Assembly: GCA_934565855.1 (NCBI GenBank)
Contig: CAKTIO010000009.1
Location: forward strand, 1 to 64,000
Length of the DNA stretch: 64,000 nucleotides
Origin: an uncultured Dysosmobacter sp.
GTDB lineage: Bacteria; Bacillota; Clostridia; Oscillospirales; Oscillospiraceae
Reading direction: 5' to 3'
Shown here: positions 34,691-41,739 of the stretch, in pieces
Position numbering within the stretch: the first letter of the stretch is position 1
Layout of the letters: every line of letters begins with the position of its first letter
Position numbers and translations under genes: made by a program
The notes under the pieces: model-generated
The model's database searches: none
What the model was told of the DNA's origin: nothing
Seen by the model: only the letters and a program-made list of their open reading frames with translations

Positions 34691-36790
34691 TTAAGCGGCA
34701 ATCTGCGCTAAATAGGATGTCAGTTCCTGCAGGGCGTTTACTTCGTGGGTGATTTGCTCATCCAGCATATTCGTCTGGTTTTCGATTGCCTGATTCAGGC
34801 GGTCCAGTTCAGCAGTGTAATCCACGGTGCTGCTGCCGGATTTTTCCTGCAAGGAGCGGATCACGTCAAAGAGGTCCTCATGTCCCTGTACGCGCCCTGC
34901 GCCCCACATCAGCCGGTCAGGACTTTGGTCAAGCACATAGCTTGTAAAATGGTCGAAGGTTTCGCGGCTCCAATCGTAAGCGTACCAGTTGTTGTCTACC
35001 CCATACAGGTATTCGTCCAATGCGGCGGCACCATCGCCCTGCCCCAGCGCCTCCACAGCGCCTTGCAGCGCCAGCAGGTTGTTTCGGCTGTGCTCATGGG
35101 GAAAAATAGAGGCATCCTCCCAGGTCAGCCGAACAAAGGCGTCCTCCGTGAATTTGAAGGCTGCGAGTACATTTGCATTCATTTGACGGGCTTCCTGAAG
35201 CAGTGTGTCCGCTTTGGTCGTGTCGCCCTCGTCCAGCGCCGTTTGATAGGCTGTGTTCATACCGGAAACTTTGACCCATGCCGCGTCAGCCGCGCCCTCC
35301 GCCTTATCCAGTGCAGCGTTCAGTGCGGTGATTTGTTCAGCAGTCATGACTGTATCATCAATCGTTTCCCGGAGGGCATTCAAGCGGGTGGAAAAATCCA
35401 GAGGAGAAACAGCGCAGTGATCGTAAGCTATCATCAGCAGACCGTACATATTGTGGTGGAACAGGAATGCCTCCCGGCTGTAAGTATCCTGATTGTCGAA
35501 CTGGCTGTGGTAGTGCGTTTTGGAAAAGTCGCCGCGAAGTGCCGTTACACTGGACGGAATACCTGCGATGGACAGAGAAAAGTCATCAGACCATGTCTGT
35601 GTCGGCACGATGATCTCAATACCATCTGAAAACACACCATCGACTTGCGGAACATCGGACTTGAAAGCCTCTACAAAGGTTTTTAACTCGTAAGAGGTAC
35701 GGATCTGATCTGATGTACCCGTATTCATTGCGGGCAGTTCAAAGTTGATGTCCGCAGTGACCTTGCCAACCCATTCAGGATGAACACGGAAGATCTGGTT
35801 GTAAGCGCCGGTGGACCAGTCGTAGCGGGTGTCGCTGACGCCCCATTCCTCCGCCGCCATAGCGCAGAATACCAGCGTTTTTTCGGGCTGATATCCGCTG
35901 TCGATCAGACCCTTTGCAATTCCCATCATCAGGGCAATGGCGGCATTATCATCCTGAAAACCGGAAAAGTAGGAATCGTAATGGGCACTCATCAGAACCA
36001 TGCTTTCCGGGTCCCTGCCGGGGATCATGCCAACGATATTATAAGAGGTGCCGTCTTTTCCAACTCGACTGTCCGCGTCTAATGTGACAACGGCTTCGCC
36101 GTTTTCATCCATAACGTTCCTGAGCAATTCAGCATCCGTGCGGCTCATAGAAAATGCCGGCGCATCGGAGGGACCGCAGACATCCTGTGCATTCAGTGCA
36201 TCATCACTTACCTCGGCATAACCGCCATCCTGCACGGCGATGACAGCCGCCGCGCCTGCCAGGTGGGCTTCATAGGCAGGATAGTTGATCCACCAGTCGG
36301 CGCGCTGGTCAATATTTACCAGCACGAGCTTTCCGGTTACATCCAGACCGGACAGGTCTGCCTCGGTTCCTCTGCCTCCATCAATCACGGTGAAGGTCTG
36401 GGCACCATTTGTCACGAAATCTGTCTGGTATCCGCCAAGCTCCGCAGTATGTGCTTCGCCGTTGCTGTTTGTGAAACAGAGCTGTGCTTTTGTAAAGGTC
36501 CATGTATCCAGTGTGAATTCATCCTTTGTGACATTTTGCAGACCGATGCGTTCCATTTCTGCTTTCAGCATATCTCCGGTGGAAAGCTCCGCGGCGGAAC
36601 CGGCAGTGCGGTAGCCCAGTTCCTCATTGCTGCGGATATCTTCCAGCTTTAGTGCCAGATCGTAGGAGTAATCCACGTCCACCTTGTCGAGGTATGCTTG
36701 TCTGGCATCCACAGCAGGCTGTCCGGCACAGGCGGTTATGGGTATCAGCAGGGATACCGCCATCAGCAGACTTACGATTCTTTTTCTCAT
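34691..36790 (-). CDS. Secreted M28-family metallopeptidase lipoprotein
   Basis: This 699-residue protein starts MRKRIVSLLMAVSLLIPITAC, a signal peptide whose lipobox ends at a cysteine near residue 21. A PA-type insert (about residues 130-215) precedes the M28 zinc peptidase core, with AHYDS at His270, QDDNAA, AAEEWG, and a downstream HYHSQFD. M28 enzymes are aminopeptidases or carboxypeptidases acting on peptides outside the cell. The last 230 residues are helical and may bind the cell surface. The start follows AGGAGA. Its promoter seems to lie near 36932-36961. Confidence 0.88.
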   Translation of the reverse strand: MRKRIVSLLMAVSLLIPITACAGQPAVDARQAYLDKVDVDYSYDLALKLEDIRSNEELGYRTAGSAAELSTGDMLKAEMERIGLQNVTKDEFTLDTWTFTKAQLCFTNSNGEAHTAELGGYQTDFVTNGAQTFTVIDGGRGTEADLSGLDVTGKLVLVNIDQRADWWINYPAYEAHLAGAAAVIAVQDGGYAEVSDDALNAQDVCGPSDAPAFSMSRTDAELLRNVMDENGEAVVTLDADSRVGKDGTSYNIVGMIPGRDPESMVLMSAHYDSYFSGFQDDNAAIALMMGIAKGLIDSGYQPEKTLVFCAMAAEEWGVSDTRYDWSTGAYNQIFRVHPEWVGKVTADINFELPAMNTGTSDQIRTSYELKTFVEAFKSDVPQVDGVFSDGIEIIVPTQTWSDDFSLSIAGIPSSVTALRGDFSKTHYHSQFDNQDTYSREAFLFHHNMYGLLMIAYDHCAVSPLDFSTRLNALRETIDDTVMTAEQITALNAALDKAEGAADAAWVKVSGMNTAYQTALDEGDTTKADTLLQEARQMNANVLAAFKFTEDAFVRLTWEDASIFPHEHSRNNLLALQGAVEALGQGDGAAALDEYLYGVDNNWYAYDWSRETFDHFTSYVLDQSPDRLMWGAGRVQGHEDLFDVIRSLQEKSGSSTVDYTAELDRLNQAIENQTNMLDEQITHEVNALQELTSYLAQIAA

Positions 36791-36931
36791 TGTTCTTCTC
36801 TCCTTTGCAGTTATGGATCGGCGGAAGAACAAAAAAGAAGTCACAGACGCGTCTGCGCCCGTGGCTTGAAACATTCAAACAGAGAGAATTACCCTTTTCC
36901 GCATATACCGGGAGTGCCGTGCATGCAGTCC

Positions 36932-36961
36932 ATTTTATCACTCTTATTGATTCGTTTACAA
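36932..36961 (-). promoter_or_regulatory. Candidate promoter of the M28 peptidase gene
   Basis: On the minus strand, TTGTAA and TAAAAT are separated by 18 bases, leaving a leader of about 135 bases before the start codon. Confidence 0.45.
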
Positions 36962-36969
36962 GTTGTGTG

Positions 36970-37168
36970 CGCTGAAACGTAATAAGCAACTTAAAAACTT
37001 GAGCTCTTCCGCCCAATCAATAAGGCAACAAAGTTGCCAACCCGCACCCGCGGTGCGGTCCCCGGCTCTTCGACGGGTTTTCGGCATTTGACCCGGCCGT
37101 CCGTGTAGCCTCGATCCCTTTGCAAAGGGATGGTCAAGACGTGCATATGCACAGGTGTTCAAAAGAAC
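36970..37168 (-). ncRNA. Candidate structured non-coding RNA
   Basis: Read on the minus strand from just after a consensus promoter, this segment has no good ORF but a series of hairpins: GTTC/GAAC, GTGCATATGCAC, ATCCCTTTGCAAAGGGAT, CCGCACC/GGTGCGG and GGCAAC/GTTGCC. A possible long-range pairing joins TTGACC to GGTCAA. Such dense local pairing is typical of a structured RNA. The 3' end is not defined; the segment ends in GGGCGGAAGAGCTCAAG and then T-rich sequence. It could be a known clostridial RNA class such as raiA, or a new one. It lies upstream of the peptidase gene, which seems to have its own promoter. Confidence 0.6.
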
Positions 37169-37174
37169 AGGAAA

Positions 37175-37203
37175 ATCCTACCATACGAAAAGAAGAATGT
37201 CAA
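37175..37203 (-). promoter_or_regulatory. Promoter of the candidate non-coding RNA
   Basis: On the minus strand, an exact TTGACA and TAGGAT are separated by 17 bases. The predicted start is near 37168, at the first hairpin of the RNA. Confidence 0.75.
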
Positions 37204-37383
37204 TAATTTTCTACATCATAACTGCGATGGTTGCGGATCATTAAAAGTTTAACTTCCGCAGGAGAGTAAAAAAGAACTGCTTGTATAGAGTTCCTGCTGA
37301 GGCTGCTTAAATATTCAGCGTGATCGAAGTATTCGATTGAATAGAAGCCCGGTTTTGACAAAAAATGACCGGGGGTGAATGCA
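37204..37383 (+). other. AT-richer gap with a hairpin before a small ORF
   Basis: No clear gene is seen. CCCGGT at 37348-37353 and ACCGGG at 37368-37373 form a hairpin whose 3' arm touches the GGGGGTG ribosome site of the next small ORF. On the minus strand a frame through 37200-37360 has protein-like composition but no good start. Confidence 0.35.
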
Positions 37384-37545
37384 ATGAATAAAAAACCGGA
37401 GCGGCAGGATGCGCTGCGTTTGGATCCGTCGGAGCGGCTTTGCCCAATTTTCGACAGCGTCAGCATCGCGGAATTTCCTGTGGCAAAGCCGGAGGAAATG
37501 GGAATGCGGGTCCTGGATAATTGCTGTGAAGAGCATATTATGTGA
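37384..37545 (+). CDS. Small hypothetical protein (53 residues)
   Basis: The ATG is preceded by GGGGGTG about seven bases upstream and opens a 53-residue frame ending CCEEHIM. The composition is charged and soluble, with Pro, Glu and Asp residues and three cysteines, two of them adjacent near the C-terminus. I do not recognise it. It could be a real small protein or a degraded gene end. A hairpin overlapping its ribosome site suggests regulated translation if it is real. It lies 74 bases ahead of the thiamine pyrophosphokinase promoter. Confidence 0.35.
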   Translation: MNKKPERQDALRLDPSERLCPIFDSVSIAEFPVAKPEEMGMRVLDNCCEEHIM

Positions 37546-37618
37546 CAGCGTGCCGGGGAGATATTTCTCTCTCCGGTGTTTCTCTGGAGAAACTGCCAGA
37601 GCTGGAAAAAGGAAGTGT

Positions 37619-37647
37619 TTGTCAAGCGCGTGCCGCCGTGCTATAAT
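37619..37647 (+). promoter_or_regulatory. Promoter of thiN
   Basis: TTGTCA and an exact TATAAT are separated by 17 bases, about 55 bases before the thiN start. Confidence 0.8.
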
Positions 37648-37701
37648 CAGAAAAAATACACTCCGCCAAAGAGTGAAAACAGAAAGAAGCGCGGTGCAGT
37701 C

Positions 37702-38349
37702 ATGGTAGAACAGAAAATGAAAAAACGCTGCTTTATTTTTTCAGCAGGAACATTTTACGGTCTGAGGGAGGTCCCGCAGAAGGAAGACCTGGTCATTGCG
37801 GCAGATGCAGGCTACCGTGTCTGCCAGCAGGCGGGAGTGGTTCCCGACCTGCTTTTGGGGGATTTTGATTCTATGGAGCAGCCGGAGGACTTTTCCAATA
37901 TTTTGCGGGTGCCTGTGGAAAAGGATGACACGGATACCATGCTGGCTGTCCGGAAGGGGCTGGAGTACGGCTGCAGCGAATTTTATTTCTACGGTTCTAC
38001 CGGTGGGAAACGGCTGGACCATACGCTGGCAAACCTTCAGGCGCTCCTGTGGCTGAGAGGGCAGGGCGCCCACGGATATATGTACGATGATGACTTTGTA
38101 TTTACTGTTATTCAGGAGGAGACCCTGCGCATCCGCAAGGAAGTGGAGTGGGGGCTGGTGTCTGTATTCTGCCTGGGAGAAACCGCGTCCGGCATCACAG
38201 AGACTGGGATGCAATATGCTTTGGCAGATGCCTCTCTGCGGGCAGACCAGCCGATGGGTGTCAGCAACCACATGATGGAGGATCAGGCGGAGATCACGGT
38301 GAAGTCCGGCAGACTGGTGGTAGGCTGGGAGCTGCCAGCCCAAAAGTAA
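37702..38349 (+). CDS. thiN: Thiamine pyrophosphokinase
   Basis: This 215-residue protein shows the ThiN catalytic landmarks: VIAADAGYRVCQQAGVVPDLLLGDFDS near residues 32-58, EKDDTDTMLAV near 75, GSTGGKRLDHTLANL near 97, and a C-terminal GVSNHMM near 190. It transfers pyrophosphate from ATP to thiamine to form TPP. The start at 37702 is chosen after the promoter; an ATG at 37717 is also possible, and no strong ribosome site separates them. An in-frame frame start at 37576 lies upstream of the promoter and is excluded. Confidence 0.92.
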   Translation: MVEQKMKKRCFIFSAGTFYGLREVPQKEDLVIAADAGYRVCQQAGVVPDLLLGDFDSMEQPEDFSNILRVPVEKDDTDTMLAVRKGLEYGCSEFYFYGSTGGKRLDHTLANLQALLWLRGQGAHGYMYDDDFVFTVIQEETLRIRKEVEWGLVSVFCLGETASGITETGMQYALADASLRADQPMGVSNHMMEDQAEITVKSGRLVVGWELPAQK

Positions 38350-38392
38350 GCGCTATTCTGAAGATAGTACAACCGTGAAGGGCAAAGAATGA

Positions 38393-38421
38393 TTGAACAG
38401 GCAAAGAAAAGCCTGTATAAT
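38393..38421 (+). promoter_or_regulatory. Promoter of the selenium-dependent-type xanthine dehydrogenase gene
   Basis: TTGAAC and an exact TATAAT are separated by 17 bases, with a 56-base leader before the start codon. Confidence 0.75.
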
Positions 38422-38477
38422 TATTAAAAAGGTCAACCTCTTAGAGGAGACGGCGGAAAGCAGGGAGGCGCGGCGCG

Positions 38478-41027
38478 ATGGCAACTTTTACAGTAAACGG
38501 ACAGACCGTAACGGTGGAAAAAAATCAGAAGCTGCTGCGTTACCTGCGGGATACCCTGCGTCTGACGTCTGTAAAGGACGGGTGCAGCGAGGGCGCGTGC
38601 GGCACCTGTCATGTGCTGATCGACGGAAAGCCCACTAAGGCGTGCATTCCCCAGACGGATAAGCTGGAGGGGAAGTCTGTCCTGACGGTGGAGGGACTGT
38701 CGGACTTTGAAAAAGAGGTTTACACATACGCTTTTGGACATGCCGGAGCGGTGCAGTGCGGGTTTTGCATTCCGGGCATGGTGATCTCGGCAAAGGGATT
38801 ACTGGACCAGAATCCCGACCCGACCCGCGAAGAGGCGGCGTTTGCTATCCGCAACAATATCTGCCGCTGTACCGGATATGTCAAGATCATTGACGGAATC
38901 CTGCTGGCGGCAAGGTTGCTGCGGGAGGGAGTGATTCCGGAAGAGCCGCAGGACTGGTCTCTGGGCGCACGGGTTCCTCGGGTGGATGTGCGTGAAAAGG
39001 TGCTGGGAACGGGAAAATATCCGGATGACGTCTATTTGGATGGAATGATTTACGGCAGTGCGGTGCGGAGCCAGTATCCCCGGGCGAGGGTGCTGGCGAT
39101 CCACACAGAGGAAGCAAGGGCTCTCCCGGGCGTGGTGGGCATCTACACGGCGGAGGATATTCCGGGACAGAACAAGGTGGGGCATCTGGTAAAGGACTGG
39201 GATACCATGATCCCTGTGGGAGAGATCACCCACTATCTCGGAGATGCCATCTGTCTGGTGGCGGCGGAGACACCGGAGCTTCTGGCGCAGGCAAAGGCAC
39301 TGGTCCGGGTGGATTACGAGGTGCTTCAGCCGGTATGCAGCCCGCAGGAGGCAATGGCGCCGGATGCGCCGCTGGTCCACCGCTCCGGCAACCTGTTGGC
39401 ACACAAGCACATTCAACGAGGAAACCCGGCGGAAGCTATTGCAAAGTCCAGATATGTGCTGACGCAGCGCTTTCAGACCCCCTGGACAGAGCATGCCTTT
39501 TTAGAGCCGGAGTGTGCGGTCGCCTATCCGGAGGGGGACGGTGTGATGATCTTATCCACCGACCAGGGTGCGTATGACACCCAGCACGAGACAATGGGAA
39601 TGTTGGGACTGCGGGCTGAGCAGGTCAAGGTGCAGAATCTGCTGGTAGGCGGCGGATTCGGCGGAAAAGAGGATGTGACCGTCCAGCACCATGCGGCACT
39701 GATCGCCTATCTGTCAAAGCGCCCGGTCAAGGTGAAGCTGACACGGGCGGAAAGCCTGCTGATCCATCCCAAACGGCACCCGATGGAAATGGAGTTTTCT
39801 CTGGGCTGCGATGAGAACGGAATCATACAGGGTGTTGCCGCAGAGGTCATTGCTGACACAGGCGCATATGCCTCTCTGGGCGGACCGGTGCTGGAACGGG
39901 CGTGTACCCATGCGGCAGGACCGTATAACTACCAGAACTTTGAGATCGATGGCTGGGCGTATTATACCAACAACCCGCCGGCTGGCGCATTCCGTGGATT
40001 CGGCGTGACGCAGACCTGCTTCTGCATTGAGACGCTGCTGAATCAGATGGCAGATTTGGTAGGCATTTCTCCCTGGGAGATCCGTTACCGCAACGCTATC
40101 CGCCCGGGGCAGGAGCTGCCCAACGGACAGATCGTAGATGCTTCTACCGGCTTGGTGGAGACGCTGGAGGCGGTGAAGCCCTATTACGATGCTGCCAAAT
40201 TTGTGGGAATCGGCTGCGCGATGAAAAACGCCGGAGTGGGTGTGGGTATCCCGGATACCGGGCGTGTCCGTCTGCTTGTTGAGCATGGAAAGGTCTCTAT
40301 CTATGCCGGCGCCTCCTGTATCGGACAGGGGCTGGGAACGGTGCTGGTACAGATGGTCTGCGACCAGACCGGACTTCGCAGAGACCAGGTCACCTATCAG
40401 CGCTCCAATACCTTCTGTGCACCGGATTCTGGAACGACCTCCGGCTCCAGACAGACGCTGTTTACCGGCGAGGCGTGCCGCAGGGCGTGTCAGGACCTGA
40501 GGGAGGATTTGAGGTCACAGCCGCTGGAACGGCTGGAGGGCAGGGAATATTACGGAGAATACTTGGGAAAGACCGACCCGCTGGGAGCCGATGTCCCCAA
40601 TCCGGTCAGCCACATTGCCTATGGCTACGCAACGCAGATCTGCATTCTGAATGAAGACGGGAGGATCGAAAGAATCGTGGCAGCGCATGATGTGGGAAAA
40701 GCGGTGAATCCGACCTCCATTGAGGGACAGATTCAGGGCGGTGTGGTGATGTCAATGGGGTATGCCCTGACAGAGCGCTATCCGTTGGAGCAGTGTAAGC
40801 CGCTGGCAAAGTACGGAACGCTGGGGCTGTTCCGTGCCAACCAGATTCCGGAAATTGAGCCATTGATTATTGAAAAGGCGGGATTGAATGTGGCATGCGG
40901 TGCCATTGGCATCGGAGAAATTACCTCCATTCCCACGGCTCCTGCCATTGCGGATGCCTATTTCCGCTACGACGGAAAGCTGAGGACCTCGCTGCCGCTG
41001 TCGGATACTCCCTATTCCAGAAAGTGA
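38478..41027 (+). CDS. Molybdenum hydroxylase, selenium-dependent xanthine dehydrogenase type
   Basis: This 849-residue single-chain enzyme fuses a [2Fe-2S] module (plant-type Cys36/41/44/56 and helical Cys94/97/129/131) to the two molybdopterin-binding domains. The catalytic glutamate is probably Glu814 in GAIGIGEI. There is no FAD domain. This layout and length match the selenium-dependent xanthine dehydrogenase group, where selenium is a labile cofactor ligand and not selenocysteine. Substrates in the group are purines or other N-heterocycles. The neighbouring MocA-like gene supports this. GGGAGG precedes the start. The exact substrate is inferred. Confidence 0.85.
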   Translation: MATFTVNGQTVTVEKNQKLLRYLRDTLRLTSVKDGCSEGACGTCHVLIDGKPTKACIPQTDKLEGKSVLTVEGLSDFEKEVYTYAFGHAGAVQCGFCIPGMVISAKGLLDQNPDPTREEAAFAIRNNICRCTGYVKIIDGILLAARLLREGVIPEEPQDWSLGARVPRVDVREKVLGTGKYPDDVYLDGMIYGSAVRSQYPRARVLAIHTEEARALPGVVGIYTAEDIPGQNKVGHLVKDWDTMIPVGEITHYLGDAICLVAAETPELLAQAKALVRVDYEVLQPVCSPQEAMAPDAPLVHRSGNLLAHKHIQRGNPAEAIAKSRYVLTQRFQTPWTEHAFLEPECAVAYPEGDGVMILSTDQGAYDTQHETMGMLGLRAEQVKVQNLLVGGGFGGKEDVTVQHHAALIAYLSKRPVKVKLTRAESLLIHPKRHPMEMEFSLGCDENGIIQGVAAEVIADTGAYASLGGPVLERACTHAAGPYNYQNFEIDGWAYYTNNPPAGAFRGFGVTQTCFCIETLLNQMADLVGISPWEIRYRNAIRPGQELPNGQIVDASTGLVETLEAVKPYYDAAKFVGIGCAMKNAGVGVGIPDTGRVRLLVEHGKVSIYAGASCIGQGLGTVLVQMVCDQTGLRRDQVTYQRSNTFCAPDSGTTSGSRQTLFTGEACRRACQDLREDLRSQPLERLEGREYYGEYLGKTDPLGADVPNPVSHIAYGYATQICILNEDGRIERIVAAHDVGKAVNPTSIEGQIQGGVVMSMGYALTERYPLEQCKPLAKYGTLGLFRANQIPEIEPLIIEKAGLNVACGAIGIGEITSIPTAPAIADAYFRYDGKLRTSLPLSDTPYSRK

Positions 41028-41629
41028 TGGTCCTGCTCTGCCTGCGCTTGCAGCTTACGCAGAGCCTCCGGTGTGTCCACATCGGTCAGCTCCTCCGGCG
41101 GAGCCTCGCACAGCACAAGTGCATCCGGATGACGCCGGATGATCTGGTTTCCGCCATGATCCTCCTGAAGCTGCAGCAGCTCCGGAAAAAAGCGCGCGGG
41201 AAAGAGACAGGGATTTCCGTGAACGCCGTTGTGAGCCAATGCGGCAATATGCTCCGGATGCTGAGCAAAGCATTCGACCAGCTTCAGAATTGAGCCTTTT
41301 TGCAGCAGGGGCTGGTCGGAGACCTGGAAGAGAACGCCATCGCAGTGCAGGAGAGGGGTCAGCCCAAGCCGAATCGTATGGCTGATGCCCCAATCCGGGT
41401 GTGGATTGCAGACCGCGTGAAATTGACAGGAGCGGGCGAGAGCCAGAATTTCCGGATACTGTGAGACCACGGTAATGGAGGAAAAAGCCTCCTGCGGGAC
41501 AGCTTCCAGTGTGTGCTGGATCAGCGGTTTGCCCTGAAATTCAGCGGCGAGCTTGTTTTTCCCGTAGCGGCGGGCGTTTCCCGCCGCCATGATCACGCAG
41601 CCAATGCGGAGGGGGACCTGTGCAGCCAT
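41012..41629 (-). CDS. mocA: Molybdenum cofactor nucleotidyltransferase, MocA/YgfJ type
   Basis: This 205-residue protein has the nucleotidyltransferase signature GCVIMAAGNARRYGKNKLAAEFQGKPL near the N-terminus. The VSDQPLL (about residue 100) and GNPCLFPARFFPELL segments fit the MobA/MocA fold. It probably attaches CMP to molybdopterin for xanthine dehydrogenase-type enzymes. The GGGAG eight bases before the ATG at 41629 decides the start over an in-frame GTG at 41638. It overlaps the convergent hydroxylase gene by 16 bases at their 3' ends and diverges from the three-subunit dehydrogenase, so it sits between its two likely clients. Confidence 0.88.
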   Translation of the reverse strand: MAAQVPLRIGCVIMAAGNARRYGKNKLAAEFQGKPLIQHTLEAVPQEAFSSITVVSQYPEILALARSCQFHAVCNPHPDWGISHTIRLGLTPLLHCDGVLFQVSDQPLLQKGSILKLVECFAQHPEHIAALAHNGVHGNPCLFPARFFPELLQLQEDHGGNQIIRRHPDALVLCEAPPEELTDVDTPEALRKLQAQAEQDHHFLE

Positions 41630-41652
41630 AGCGTTCACTCCCTGTTTTGTTA

Positions 41653-41710
41653 TTTACGGTTGTGTATGGATTCAGTATAGCTTTTTTGACTGTTTTCAGT
41701 CAATGACTGG
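41653..41710 (+). promoter_or_regulatory. Promoter and inverted-repeat operator of the xanthine dehydrogenase operon
   Basis: TTTACG and TATAGC are separated by 17 bases (41653-41681). Immediately downstream, TTGACTG at 41686-41692 and CAGTCAA at 41697-41703 form a perfect inverted repeat around TTTT, followed by another TGACTG half-site at 41704-41709. The position, just after the presumed start site, suits a repressor operator or a leader hairpin. Confidence 0.5.
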
Positions 41711-41739
41711 GGAAAGTTTTCAAAAGGAAGGTGTGCCTG

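Noticed and set aside
36830..36860. CAGACGCGTCTG palindrome in the peptidase leader
   Set aside because: It leaves only a four-base stem with a tight loop and no clear T-run, so it is not called as a terminator or operator.
37200..37625. Minus-strand ORF of 141 residues overlapping the small ORF region
   Set aside because: Its start region overlaps promoter sequences on the other strand and has no ribosome site. The last third looks protein-like but is not enough to call a gene.
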